Positions 53,410-62,359 of a stretch of DNA of 64,000 nucleotides are shown here, piece after piece. Each line of letters opens with the position of its first letter. Position 1 is the first letter of the stretch. Source of the DNA: CAVUPF01 sp963743285 (GTDB lineage Bacteria > Actinomycetota > Thermoleophilia > Solirubrobacterales > 70-9); assembly GCA_963743285.1 (NCBI GenBank), contig CAVUPF010000001.1, positions 682,001 through 746,000 of the forward strand, written 5' to 3'. A model generated the notes under the pieces. It was not told the DNA's origin, did not search any database, and was given only the letters and a program-made list of their open reading frames with translations. A program made the position numbers and the translations under genes.

Positions 53410-54435
53410 CTACCTCCGGTCGATCAAGACGTGCTCGGGGCGCGCCCTCATCGGTGCCACATAGGCGTTGCCGCGGAAGCGGACCAGCACGCGCATCCGG
53501 ACCCGACGCCTTCCCCGCAGGCGCCGGGGCAGGGCGCGCAGCACGCTCTGTGCCTGAAACGTGCAGTTCGGCTGGACCGGCACGAGGCTGAGCGTGAACC
53601 GGTGCCGGTGCTGAACCAAGGCGACCGAGGCGCTTCCCGAGCACCGCACGGAGGCCGGCAGCGACGCTGCGCCGAGCAGGCTCCCGGTGGTGGTGAAGGC
53701 GTAGGGCCTGCGCCCCCTTCTGCGCGGCGTGGTCCTGGCTCTGACGCGGACGAACCGTTGGTGCAGGGGCAAGGTGACGAACGTCGCATCGTTGCCGTAG
53801 GAGGCGATGCCTCCGTGCAGGGCGACGATCCGGTAGTGAAATGCGGTGCCCGGCGAGAGCCCCTCAATCGGCTGGGCGACGGACACCGGCAGGCCGCTGG
53901 CCGGCAGGGTGACGCCGAAGGTCTCGATGCCGTAGGAGCTGGTCAACCCGTACTGGAACATGTAGGTGGTCGCCGCGTCGTTGGGGTCTACTACCCCGGT
54001 CATCGTCGCGCTCCGCGAGCCGACCCCCGTGGCCGGCCCGGTTGCCGCTCCGGGCGGCGGATGCCCCTTGGTCGTAAAGGTGCGATCGTCGCCGCTGGTG
54101 CCGCCGAATTTGTTGGATGCGACCACCCGGTAGTGGTAGATGGTGCCGGGGAGCAGGCCGCCGATCGTCGCCTGGACCGAGCTGACCGTGGTGCCGGCGC
54201 CGGCGGACTTGAGGCGGTTGGCGGCTCCATAGCCGCTTGTCGGCCCCCATTCGAAGCGGTAGTGGGTGGTGGCGCCGTTGGGGTCGACGGTCGCGTGCAG
54301 GATGGCCGAGGACGACGTGACAGAGGACGCGGGGTCGGTGCCGAGGGCTGGCGAGGATGCGGCGTGAGCGACGCCGGCTGGCAAGCTCGCGGTTGCGGCT
54401 GCGAGGAGGATGACTAGCTTTGCCTTGGGGTTCAT
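53410..54435 (-). CDS. Secreted protein with two fibronectin-III-like repeats
   Basis: 341 residues from ATG 54435 with AAGGAGG upstream. The signal peptide ends near 26 (GVAHA). Two ~90-residue repeats share the pattern ATVDPNGATTHYRFEWGPTSGYG and VVDPNDAATTYMFQYGLTSSYG, ending PGTxxHYRxVA, as in many extracellular Fn3-like domains. The C-terminal ~120 residues are Arg-rich with two Cys. A structural surface role is likely. Confidence 0.85.
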   Translation of the reverse strand: MNPKAKLVILLAAATASLPAGVAHAASSPALGTDPASSVTSSSAILHATVDPNGATTHYRFEWGPTSGYGAANRLKSAGAGTTVSSVQATIGGLLPGTIYHYRVVASNKFGGTSGDDRTFTTKGHPPPGAATGPATGVGSRSATMTGVVDPNDAATTYMFQYGLTSSYGIETFGVTLPASGLPVSVAQPIEGLSPGTAFHYRIVALHGGIASYGNDATFVTLPLHQRFVRVRARTTPRRRGRRPYAFTTTGSLLGAASLPASVRCSGSASVALVQHRHRFTLSLVPVQPNCTFQAQSVLRALPRRLRGRRRVRMRVLVRFRGNAYVAPMRARPEHVLIDRR

Positions 54436-54596
54436 GACTGCCTCCTTGAGCATTCTGGCGCGACCCGGCTACGTTCCGCGCCACGGGCCTGTACTCACTA
54501 TTCAACCGATTCTAGGCTGAATAGTTGCGGTCTCCTGCCTGGACTTCGAGCAGCCGTCCGGACCCGCCACAGCGGCGCGGGTCGTAGTCGTGACGC

Positions 54597-55625
54597 CTAC
54601 CTGCCGAAATGACCGGGGCTGTGATCTTGGCCCCAGCCCGAGCCCGCTTGACCATGCTGGGTCCCGGGGCCGTTCGCGGAGCCGTGATCTTGACCCCAGC
54701 CCGAGCCCGCTTGACCATGCTGGGTCCCGGGGCCGTTCGTGGAGCCGTGATCGTGGCCCCAGCCCGGGTTCGCCTCACCATGCTGGGTCGCGGGGCCGCT
54801 TGTGGAGCCTTGACCCTTGCCGTTGCTCTGGCTCGCCGCCCCGTGTGGGGTCGAAGAGTCGCCCGCGTCGGCGCCGCCCTGGCCTTGATGCTGTGAGCGA
54901 TCCGCGACGAGGGGGCCATGGGACCCTTGGCTGTCGTTGCTCCCGCCGAACTCGCCCCCCGAGCCACCCCGGCCCCCGCCATGGCCTCCGGTCAAGTGGG
55001 CCGAGGTCGTGTCGGTGGACGGCCCAGACCCTGGGGGCGCCTGGCCCGGATGCGATGACGGCGTGGGCGAGGGAGTGGACGGGGTGGAGGGGGCAGCGGC
55101 TGGGCCCTGCCCCGAGGAAGGCCCGCTACCTTTGCCCCGCGCCGCCGGCACGGACAAGGCCTTTGAGCCGGAGAGGCGCGGGCGAGCCGTCCCCCTCGGA
55201 GGATGGTGCTTGACGAGGGCCCCGCGGGTACCCGGCAGCAGCGCGCCGCCGCCCGGCAGCTTCTGAGCGCCCAGCCCGGCGCCTTCCCTGGAGGACGGTG
55301 CGGCCGCGGCGATCGCAGCGTTCTTGGCAGCGAGGTGTGCGGCGGGCGGGCCGGGGATCGGGCCGTCGATGATGTTGGGCCAACCGAGGTGGGCGATGAA
55401 CGCGACCAATCCGATCCCGATCGCGGCCGTCAGCCCCAACAGGATGAACGAGGCGTTTCGCGCCCTCTCCAACAGCCCGCCGTCGGCGCCGCCGGGTTTG
55501 GCGGCGAATCGCGGCAGTTTTTGTATGAGCCCGTAAAGCACCCCAACGGTTATCGACCGAAGTCCGGCAAAAGTCAAGTCCCGAGGTCCCCGCTCCCCAC
55601 TTTTCACTAGAGGATTCGTTGCCAC
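54597..55625 (-). CDS. Membrane-anchored low-complexity surface protein
   Basis: 342 residues, GTG start at 55625. One membrane helix (SFILLGLTAAIGIGLVAFIA, about 59-78) follows a short basic cytosolic part. The rest is Pro/Gly/Ser/His-rich and extracellular. The C-terminus has three 21-residue tandem repeats (core GPGTQHGQAGSGWGQDH) encoded by 63-bp units. No catalytic motif. The composition suggests an unstructured wall-spanning or metal-binding (His-rich) tail. Confidence 0.7.
   Translation of the reverse strand: MATNPLVKSGERGPRDLTFAGLRSITVGVLYGLIQKLPRFAAKPGGADGGLLERARNASFILLGLTAAIGIGLVAFIAHLGWPNIIDGPIPGPPAAHLAAKNAAIAAAAPSSREGAGLGAQKLPGGGALLPGTRGALVKHHPPRGTARPRLSGSKALSVPAARGKGSGPSSGQGPAAAPSTPSTPSPTPSSHPGQAPPGSGPSTDTTSAHLTGGHGGGRGGSGGEFGGSNDSQGSHGPLVADRSQHQGQGGADAGDSSTPHGAASQSNGKGQGSTSGPATQHGEANPGWGHDHGSTNGPGTQHGQAGSGWGQDHGSANGPGTQHGQAGSGWGQDHSPGHFGR
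54621..54809. repeat. Three 63-bp tandem repeats
   Basis: Units 54621-54683, 54684-54746 and 54747-54809. Units 1 and 2 are almost identical; unit 3 has diverged more. They encode the His/Gly repeats of the protein on the minus strand. Confidence 0.85.
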
Positions 55626-55729
55626 AGGTTACTTGCCAGCCGCAGGCGCGGGGTAACGGGGCTGAGTAGACGTAGGCGGGAGGCCCAAGGTCTGCCCGGC
55701 GTGGGGGTTGAAGCTGGAGCATTGATCCA

Positions 55730-55746
55730 GGGATCGGCGCCCAGCC
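55730..55746 (+). repeat. 17-bp direct repeat left of the second AbiE locus
   Basis: GGGATCGGCGCCCAGCC, identical to 57540-57556 in the 3' end of the AbiEii gene. The two copies bracket the module. Apart from this and the -10 below, 55626-55970 contains nothing I can support. Confidence 0.7.
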
Positions 55747-55957
55747 GCCAGGCAGCCTCCGGCCTTTCGGCCTCGCTAACGTCCGTCGGTCTCCTGGCCG
55801 CGCAGGGGCCTCCGGCGTTTCATGCCGTCGGCGATCATGCCGACCACGGTTGCGACCGAGATCATCAACTCCATCCGTATCGAGCACACGGTGCTCGACC
55901 GAAGGCTCCATCGTTGGCCTTCGGTGGCAGCGTATCTTCAAAATATCCTGTTTTCGG

Positions 55958-55963
55958 TATAGT
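55958..55963 (+). promoter_or_regulatory. -10 element of abiEi copy 2
   Basis: TATAGT seven bases before the ATG at 55971, predicting a leaderless transcript as in copy 1. Confidence 0.55.
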
Positions 55964-55970
55964 ATGCAGT

Positions 55971-56645
55971 ATGGCGCGACCGATGCAGCGACTCCTCGAT
56001 ATCGCCGAGGGCCAATGGGGCCTCCTCACGCGTAGCCAAGCGCAGGACGCGGGCGTTGGCAACACATCGCTAGCGCGCCTGACTACGGACGGGCGGCTGG
56101 AGCGGGTGGCGCACGGCGTCTACCGGGTACGCGGAGCAGGGGAGCCTGACCACCTAGGCCTTCGTGCCGCCTGGCTTCAGTTGGAGCCGGAGACGCCGGC
56201 CTGGTCACGCCTTGACGATCCCGATGTCGCGGTCGTCTCCCACGTGTCGGCCGCGAGTCTCTACGGGATCGGCGATCTGCGCGCCGACGTACACGAGTTC
56301 ACGCTTCCCATTCGTCGCCAGAGCCGGCGCGCCGACCTGCGCCTCCACCGCGCCAGTGTGCCGAAGGGCGATCTAATCGTCCTCAGGGGCCTGCCGGTGA
56401 CTCGTGCTGGACGCATGATCGTCGACCTGCTCGCCGATCACGTCGAGCCGAGTGCCGTTGGGCAGATTGCCGCCGAGGTGATCGACGGCGCCTTCGAGTA
56501 CCCAAGCGAGATCGCCGAGCGGATCGCGTCCCACGCGGCGCGATTCGGGCTGTCGCGCGGCGACGGGGCCGCTCTCCTTGATGACCTGCTCGCTCTGGCC
56601 GGCCACGAGAGCCCCGTCGCGGCGATGAATGCCTCGGGTGCATGA
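55971..56645 (+). CDS. AbiEi-type antitoxin, copy 2
   Basis: 224 residues. The winged helix reads WGLLTRSQAQDAGVGNTSLA and LERVAHGVYRVRG; the C-terminal domain contains VVSHVSAASLYGIGDLRADV and LPVTRAGRMIVDLLADH. It aligns with the AbiEi at 52505 but is clearly divergent, so the two loci were acquired separately. The stop overlaps an ATG at 56642 that was probably the original start of the toxin. Confidence 0.88.
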   Translation: MARPMQRLLDIAEGQWGLLTRSQAQDAGVGNTSLARLTTDGRLERVAHGVYRVRGAGEPDHLGLRAAWLQLEPETPAWSRLDDPDVAVVSHVSAASLYGIGDLRADVHEFTLPIRRQSRRADLRLHRASVPKGDLIVLRGLPVTRAGRMIVDLLADHVEPSAVGQIAAEVIDGAFEYPSEIAERIASHAARFGLSRGDGAALLDDLLALAGHESPVAAMNASGA

Positions 56646-56706
56646 ACACCCTTCGCTATCGCGATCCCCAGGCCCTCCGCCAGGCCTTGGCCGATCGACT
56701 GCGCCA

Positions 56707-57579
56707 ATGGCCGAGCGGAGCGGCATCGAGCTGGCTGCGTTGCAAAGGCAGTTGGCCTATGACCGGCTTTTGTGTCGGGTGTTTCGCACCGAGCCGCATC
56801 GTTGGGTACTGAAGGGGGCGACGGCGATGCTGGCGCGGCTTCAGGGCCAGGCGCGACACACCCTCGACGTCGACCTCTACAGCCGTACCGGCGATCTGGG
56901 CGAGGCAGAGAAGGCGTTGCGCAGAGCCGCCGTTGTCGATCTCAAGGACTACTTCCACTTCACGCTCGGTCCCGGTCGGCAGATCGCTCAGGGCGGTGGC
57001 GCCCTGCGAGTACCTGTCACCACCCACCTCGGCGCGATCGACTTCGCGCGCTTTCACGTCGACCTCGTTGCCCGGCTCGCGATGACCGGTACACCGGATG
57101 AGGTGCCGCCCTTGGTGTCGATTGACCTACCCGGCTTGCCCAGCGCCACGTACCGCGTCTACCCACTTGCTGATCACATCACCGACAAGGTCTGCGGGTT
57201 GCTGGAGCTCCATCGGCGCGCCGGAGGGCGCACCGAGCCGAGCTCCCGCTATCGAGACCTCGCCGATCTTGTGACCTTTGCGCATACCGCCATGGTCGAA
57301 GCGGCGGCGCTGCACGTCGCGCTCGACTCAGAGGCACGCCGCCGTCAGCTGACCTTGCCCGATCACCTTGAGGTGCCGTCGGCTCCCGGTTGGCCGGCCG
57401 GTTACGCGCGCGTCGCCCGCGATGCACCAGGGCTACGTGAGCGTGATCTGGAGGCAGCCGTGCGCAGCGCCGGGCGCTTCATAGACCCGGTGCTGGCGGG
57501 GCGGGCGACCCTGAGCTGGGATCCCGTTTCGATGACCTGGGGATCGGCGCCCAGCCAGGAGGCCGCCGCCGCTCTCTAG
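56707..57579 (+). CDS. AbiEii-type nucleotidyltransferase toxin
   Basis: 290 residues from ATG 56707. The core WVLKGATAMLARLQGQARHT followed by LDVDLYS holds the nucleotidyltransferase metal-binding residues; YRVYPLADHITDKVCGLLEL is the typical later motif of AbiEii. An ATG at 56642 overlapping the antitoxin stop begins NTLRYRDPQALRQALADRLRQ, the expected N-terminus, but one base is missing near 56705. The current protein therefore starts at 56707 and lacks ~21 residues. It may still be active. Confidence 0.8.
   Translation: MAERSGIELAALQRQLAYDRLLCRVFRTEPHRWVLKGATAMLARLQGQARHTLDVDLYSRTGDLGEAEKALRRAAVVDLKDYFHFTLGPGRQIAQGGGALRVPVTTHLGAIDFARFHVDLVARLAMTGTPDEVPPLVSIDLPGLPSATYRVYPLADHITDKVCGLLELHRRAGGRTEPSSRYRDLADLVTFAHTAMVEAAALHVALDSEARRRQLTLPDHLEVPSAPGWPAGYARVARDAPGLRERDLEAAVRSAGRFIDPVLAGRATLSWDPVSMTWGSAPSQEAAAAL
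57540..57556 (+). repeat. 17-bp direct repeat inside the AbiEii 3' end
   Basis: Second copy of the repeat at 55730-55746, located 23 bp before the AbiEii stop. Confidence 0.7.
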
Positions 57580-57592
57580 CCCAGGTCTAGCT

Positions 57593-59026
57593 TTAGCTCT
57601 GCGTGACGTCGCGGGCGAAGGTCTCGAAGGCGTCCAGGTAGCGCTGCAGGTCGGCCTCGGAGTGGGCGATCGAGAGAGTCCACTCCTCCTCGGTGCCCGG
57701 GGTCATGAAGACGCCGTGGTTCATGTGGTAGAGCCAGGCGAGGGTCGAGAGCTCATCGTCGACGTCGCTCAAGTAGTCGCGGTACTCGTGCATCCGCCGC
57801 GGCGAGAAGATCACGCATCCCTTGGCGCCGAGGCCCTCGGTGTAGGCGGGCAGGCCGTAGGAGTCGACGATCTCCTGACAGCCATCGAGCAGGCGGCGGT
57901 TGGTCTGCTCGAAGCGCTCATAGACATCGTCGGTGAGGACCTCGGTCAGGGTCGCCTCGGCGGCCGCCATCACCAGCGGGTTGCCGTTGAAGGTTCCATA
58001 CTGCTTCACCGTGCCGTCGGCGACCAGCGCCGCCAGCTCCTCGCTCATCCCGATCGCCCCGCCCGGGTAGCCGCCGCAGCTCGCCTTGGCGAGGGTGATC
58101 ATGTCGGGAGTGACGCCGAAGCGCTGGATGGCGCCGCCGGCGGCGATCGTGCAGCCGGTCTTCACCTCGTCGAAGATCAGCTTGACGCCGTGGCTGGCGG
58201 TCAGCTCGCGGACCGCCTCCAGGTAGCCGGGGCGCGGCGGGATGATGTTGATGTTCATCATCGCCGGCTCTAGGATCAGCCCGGCGACCTGCTCGCCGAT
58301 CTTCTCCAGCACGCTCGCCAGGGCGTCGGCGTCGTTGAAGGGGACGGCGCGAGTCAGCGCCCTCATCGCCTCCGGTACGCCGCCGCCGTAGGCGACGCTG
58401 ATCGGATCGTCGCGGGCACCGAGCGCCTCAAGCGGCGGGTAGACGGAGACCATCACCGTGTCGTGGTGGCCGTGGTAGGAGCCCTCGATCTTCAAGATCG
58501 TGTCGCGCCCGGTGGCGCCGCGGGCGAGGTGGACGGCGTCCATGGTCGCCTCGGTGCCGGAGTTGTTGAAGCGCCACTGGGGCAGGCCGAAGCGGCGGCA
58601 CAGCTCGGTGGCGACGACGATCGAGCCGTCGGTCGGGGCGGCGAAGTGGGTGCCTTCGTCGATCCGCGCTTTGACCGCGGCGCCGACCGCCGGGTTGGCG
58701 TGCCCGATGCACATCACGCCGAAGCCGTTGTGGAAGTCGACGTACTCGTTGCCGTCGACGTCCCAGACCCGGCTGCCCTCTCCGCGCTCGATGTAAACGG
58801 GCCACGGGTCATTGGACTGAAAAGAGGAAGGGACGCCGTTCGGCATCACCTTGACGGCGCGCTCGTAGGTCTGCGCGGAGCGGCCGGTGTTGTCGCGGAA
58901 GCGCGCCTGCTGGGCCTCGGTCAGCGCCGCGATTTGCTTGCGGTCGATCTCCTCCACCGGTTCAACACTAGCCGCAGCGAAGCTCGCTGGCCCGGTCTCC
59001 TGGGTATCGATATGCCCCACCGTCAA
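57593..59026 (-). CDS. GSA-aminomutase-like class III aminotransferase
   Basis: 477 residues; TTG 59026 or GTG 59020 start, no clear ribosome site. The PLP Lys is in MITLAKASCGGYPGGAIGM; other motifs are NSGTEATMDAVHLARGATGR, KIEGSYHGHHD, LIFDEVKTG. It resembles glutamate-1-semialdehyde 2,1-aminomutase but with an N-terminal extension of about 40 residues and no adjacent hem genes, so another amino-transfer reaction is equally possible. PLP-dependent, cytosolic. Confidence 0.87.
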   Translation of the reverse strand: MTVGHIDTQETGPASFAAASVEPVEEIDRKQIAALTEAQQARFRDNTGRSAQTYERAVKVMPNGVPSSFQSNDPWPVYIERGEGSRVWDVDGNEYVDFHNGFGVMCIGHANPAVGAAVKARIDEGTHFAAPTDGSIVVATELCRRFGLPQWRFNNSGTEATMDAVHLARGATGRDTILKIEGSYHGHHDTVMVSVYPPLEALGARDDPISVAYGGGVPEAMRALTRAVPFNDADALASVLEKIGEQVAGLILEPAMMNINIIPPRPGYLEAVRELTASHGVKLIFDEVKTGCTIAAGGAIQRFGVTPDMITLAKASCGGYPGGAIGMSEELAALVADGTVKQYGTFNGNPLVMAAAEATLTEVLTDDVYERFEQTNRRLLDGCQEIVDSYGLPAYTEGLGAKGCVIFSPRRMHEYRDYLSDVDDELSTLAWLYHMNHGVFMTPGTEEEWTLSIAHSEADLQRYLDAFETFARDVTQS

Positions 59027-59035
59027 TGGCGCTCG

Positions 59036-59143
59036 TCAGCTGCAAGCTGCCAACGCCCCGATGACGACGACCTCCTCGCGAATCGGCTCGAGGATCGCCG
59101 CGGCGTCTTGCAGCAGGCGGGTTGGAACGATGACTCTCACCAG
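59036..59143 (-). pseudogene. Nucleotidyltransferase N-terminal fragment
   Basis: About 35 residues (VIVPTRLLQDAAAILEPIRE and VVVIGALAA) resemble the start of small nucleotidyltransferase-like proteins. Similarity ends at a stop next to the aminotransferase start. Short and therefore uncertain. Confidence 0.3.
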
Positions 59144-59333
59144 TTCATCTCGACGCGAATCGCCTCCGCGCTCGGCGTGCCGATCCCTGATTGTCGCGGC
59201 AGAAGGCCAACGTCCCTGAGGGGCCGGGGGCTGACACGGCTCGGGCGACAGGACCTTGAGGGCTGTGCGGCCGCGACTTGACGCGATAATCAACCTCTAC
59301 AGGCGAGCCCGCTACTGCGCCTGGATCTAAGAG

Positions 59334-59897
59334 ATGGACTCGACATGGCTATTCATTAAGTGCTGCTGGATAGCCTGGCTCCTCTATTGGGTGATCATGG
59401 CTTTCTCGACCAAGCCTACGGTCGAGCGAAGAGGTTTCCTTGGGTTTCGCCTGGCAGCGCTGATCGCTTTCGCTGGCTGCATCGCCGCCGGGCGGCTCTT
59501 GCACGTGTCCGCACAGTCTCAGCTTTGGCAGACGACGCTTGCCTTGGGAGTTCTGACCGCCTGCATCGTCCTCGCCGGTGCCGCCTTCACGGTTTGGGCG
59601 CGGGTCACGCTGGGTCGCAACTGGAGCGCAGAGGTGACCTTCAAGCAAGATCATGAGCTGATTGAGTCTGGCCCCTACGCGCTCGCCCGGCACCCGATCT
59701 ACACCGGCTTGATCGTCATGGCGCTCGGCACGGCGATCAACTACGGGCGGGCGATCGGCTTTGCGCTGCTTTTCACGCTATGCGTTGGTGTGTGGTGGAA
59801 GGCCCGGCAAGAGGAGCGGGTGATGAGCAGGCACTTTCCCGACGCCTACGCCGAGTACAGGATGCGCGTCCGCGCGATCATCCCATTCGTGCTGTAA
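59334..59897 (+). CDS. Isoprenylcysteine carboxyl methyltransferase-family membrane protein
   Basis: 187 residues with about five membrane helices. The C-terminal ICMT/PEMT-type motif reads LIESGPYALARHPIYTGLIV, binding SAM at the membrane face, and RQEERVMSRHFPDAYAEYRMRV closes the fold. Bacterial members methylate lipids or small thiols; the substrate is unknown. Confidence 0.88.
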   Translation: MDSTWLFIKCCWIAWLLYWVIMAFSTKPTVERRGFLGFRLAALIAFAGCIAAGRLLHVSAQSQLWQTTLALGVLTACIVLAGAAFTVWARVTLGRNWSAEVTFKQDHELIESGPYALARHPIYTGLIVMALGTAINYGRAIGFALLFTLCVGVWWKARQEERVMSRHFPDAYAEYRMRVRAIIPFVL

Positions 59898-59917
59898 AGG
59901 CAAAGCGGGCGGCGCTT

Positions 59918-60505
59918 CTAGTGCCGCATCCCGAGGTCGAGCGTGTAGGTGGCGGCGTCGGCGTTGCTGACGCCGGGGAAGCCGCGCGCGACGCCGGCGC
60001 CGAATTCGCGGAACTCGGGGTCGAGGATGTTGGCGCGGTGCGGAGGGCTGTGCATCCAGGCGCGAAAGACGCCGAGCGGAGAGCCCCGCTGCCGGCCGCC
60101 GTCGCCGATGTTCTCGCCGATCAGGTAGGCGTCGGCGCGGCTCAGGTACCCAGATCTTGCGACTCGGCTGGAGAGCGTGCTGCCGTCCGGGCCGTAGTGG
60201 GAGAGGTAGTCATCGCTGACCATGTCGTAGGAGTGGGCGATCGCCGAGTGGCCCAGGTCGGCATTGAAGTGAAGCGGCGCCAGGCGGAAGCGCTCGCGCG
60301 CCCGGTTGACCAGGCACAGCACCGAGGAGCGCAGGTAGTGCAATGACGCCTTATTGGGCGCTTTGCCGGAGCGGGGGCAGCGGGCGCTGCTCTCAGCCAG
60401 GGCGCGGTCGGCGCCGAGTGGGGAGGTGAGGAGTAGGGCCGCGGTCAGGGCGAGGACCGCGGGGAAGGTGAGGTGTCTGAGAGCCTTGTGTGTGTCCCTG
60501 CTCAC
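59918..60505 (-). CDS. Secreted CAP-domain (SCP/PR1-like) protein
   Basis: 195 residues, GTG start at 60505. The signal peptide is about 10-38. The CAP domain runs from LVNRARERFRLAPLHFNADL with AIAHSYDMVSDDYLSHYGPD, through YLIGENIGDG to WMHSPPHRANILDPEFREFG, including the conserved His and Glu positions. Two Cys lie before the domain. CAP proteins act outside the cell, often in envelope biology; the activity is undefined. Confidence 0.92.
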   Translation of the reverse strand: MSRDTHKALRHLTFPAVLALTAALLLTSPLGADRALAESSARCPRSGKAPNKASLHYLRSSVLCLVNRARERFRLAPLHFNADLGHSAIAHSYDMVSDDYLSHYGPDGSTLSSRVARSGYLSRADAYLIGENIGDGGRQRGSPLGVFRAWMHSPPHRANILDPEFREFGAGVARGFPGVSNADAATYTLDLGMRH

Positions 60506-60665
60506 AAGAGGCTGGCACTATACGCGCGCCTCGGATTCGGTGCGCGCCCCCCGGCGGTCGTCGCGAATTGGATGCCGGCGCCCAGGCGAGGCAATCCATC
60601 GCGCGGTCTCTGGCGCTGGCGGGGGAGCCGCCCTGGCTCTCGGTGAGCGGTGCTGCGCGGCCTCC

Positions 60666-62123
60666 TCAAGCCCCCGCCCGTCCCGATCTCTGGCGCAGCT
60701 CCGCCCGCTTGACCTTGCCGCTGGCCGTCTTCGGCAGCTCCTCGGCGAACTCGACGATGCGGGGGAACTTGTAGGGGGCCGTCTCCCGTTTGCAGTGCTC
60801 CTGCAGCTCGCGGGCCAGCCCCTGGCTCGGCTCGCGTCCGCGCGGCACGACGATCGCCCGGACGACCGAGCCGCGCTCGGGGTCGGGTGCGGCGACCGCC
60901 GCTGCTTCGGCGACGTCGGGGTGGGAGAGCAGCGCCGACTCGACCTCGAAGGGACCGATTCGATAGCCGGAGGAGAGGATGATGTCATCGTCGCGGCCCT
61001 CGAAGTACAGGTAGCCGTCCTCCTCGGCGCGGACGAGGTCGCCGGTCGGCCACCACTCGCCCTCAAAGCGGGCGCCGTCGAGGTAGCGCGAGAAGAAGGT
61101 CGGCGTGGAGGCGGCGCGAAGCTGCAGCTCACCGTCGAGGACCCGCGTCTCGATGCCGGGGAGGGGCCTACCCATCGAGCCCCTCCGAACCTGCTCGCCG
61201 ACGAGGTTGCCAGTCACCTGGCCGGTCTCGGTCTGCCCGTAGCCATCAGCCGGCTCCAGGCCGGTCGCCGCGCCGAAGGCGGCGATCGTCTCGGGGTCCA
61301 GCGGCTCGCCGGCGGAGACCATGCGGCGCAGGGCGGGGAGGGGGCGCAGGGCGGCTCGCCGGGCCAGCATCCGGTACTCGGTCGGCGCCTGGCAAAGGAC
61401 ATTGACCCGCAGCGCCTCGGCGAGCTCGAGCCGCTCGGCCGCCTCGAAGCGAGCGTCGTGGATCACCGCGGCGGCGCCGGTCAGCCATGGCGCGAGGAAG
61501 ACGTTGCGCGCCGACTTCGACCAGCCGGTCGCCGTCGTGCACCAGACCAGCTCTCCGGGGCGCGAGCCGAGCCAGTGCTCAGCTTGGATGCGCTGGCCGA
61601 GCAGGTAGCGGTAGGCGTGAATGACGCCGCGCGGCTCGCCGGTGGTGCCGGAGGTGAAGACGATCAGCGCCGGGTCCTCGGCGCCGATCTCCTCGACGTC
61701 GGCCGGGGTCTCCTGGTCGCGGTCCTCATCGAGCACGGCGCCCAGCTCAGCCACCGTCATCGCCGCCACCCCCCCGGGCAGCTCGCCGAGCAGGCCTTCC
61801 TCACCCACGCACAGCCGCGGCGCCGCGGCGCCGACCCGCAGCTCGAGGTCGCCGCGGCGCAACTGCGTGTTGCAAGGCAGGGCGACGGCGCCCATCCGCC
61901 AGCAGGCGAGCAGCGTGAGCGCCCACTCGACCCGATTGCCGAGCAGCGTCATCACCACGTCGCCGCGGCGCACGCCACGGGCGGCGAAGGCGCCCGAGAG
62001 GCCGGCCGAGCGGGCGATCAGCTCGCCGAAGTGCCAGTCGCGACGGTTGCCCTCGGCATCGATCGCGACCAGGCCCAGCTGCGAGGCCGGCGATTGCTCC
62101 ATGACATCCTCGATGAAGTTCAC
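60666..62123 (-). CDS. Acyl-CoA synthetase (AMP-forming)
   Basis: 485 residues of the ANL superfamily. The P-loop reads LIVFTSGTTGEPRGVIHAY, A5 is DGYGQTETGQ, A7 contains WWPTGDLVRAEEDGYLYFEGR and A10 is LPKTASGKVKRAEL with the catalytic Lys. It is about 60 residues shorter than typical acetyl-CoA synthetases and resembles medium-chain (ACSM-like) enzymes. It would activate a carboxylic acid to its CoA ester, plausibly a product of alkane or alcohol oxidation. A long open frame on the plus strand opposite it is only a shadow. Confidence 0.9.
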   Translation of the reverse strand: MNFIEDVMEQSPASQLGLVAIDAEGNRRDWHFGELIARSAGLSGAFAARGVRRGDVVMTLLGNRVEWALTLLACWRMGAVALPCNTQLRRGDLELRVGAAAPRLCVGEEGLLGELPGGVAAMTVAELGAVLDEDRDQETPADVEEIGAEDPALIVFTSGTTGEPRGVIHAYRYLLGQRIQAEHWLGSRPGELVWCTTATGWSKSARNVFLAPWLTGAAAVIHDARFEAAERLELAEALRVNVLCQAPTEYRMLARRAALRPLPALRRMVSAGEPLDPETIAAFGAATGLEPADGYGQTETGQVTGNLVGEQVRRGSMGRPLPGIETRVLDGELQLRAASTPTFFSRYLDGARFEGEWWPTGDLVRAEEDGYLYFEGRDDDIILSSGYRIGPFEVESALLSHPDVAEAAAVAAPDPERGSVVRAIVVPRGREPSQGLARELQEHCKRETAPYKFPRIVEFAEELPKTASGKVKRAELRQRSGRAGA

Positions 62124-62359
62124 GGGCGGCAGTCTGCCGCAGCAGCGTCGCCGACGAGCTGCCGGCTAACAGACCCCCCGGGGTTCTCGCCGAGCCGCCA
62201 GCGACGGCCGGACGCGAGCCGCGTCAGCCGTTGAGGTAGTGACTGTGGAAGCGCTTGTGGGCGGGGAGTCGTGTGCCTCCAAGGTGCACTGCTGCGCGTC
62301 TGGCAGCGTCAGGCGCGAGAGCGCTTGTCACGGAGGCGACCGACTGGGCAGCCGGATCG

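Noticed and set aside
54621..54809. CRISPR or satellite array
   Set aside because: The units are contiguous without spacers and are in frame with a minus-strand protein.
60354..62234. Very long plus-strand open frame opposite the acyl-CoA ligase
   Set aside because: Its translation is Arg/Ala/Gly-rich with no motif, and the minus strand carries a complete ANL enzyme with all core motifs. It is a GC-bias shadow.
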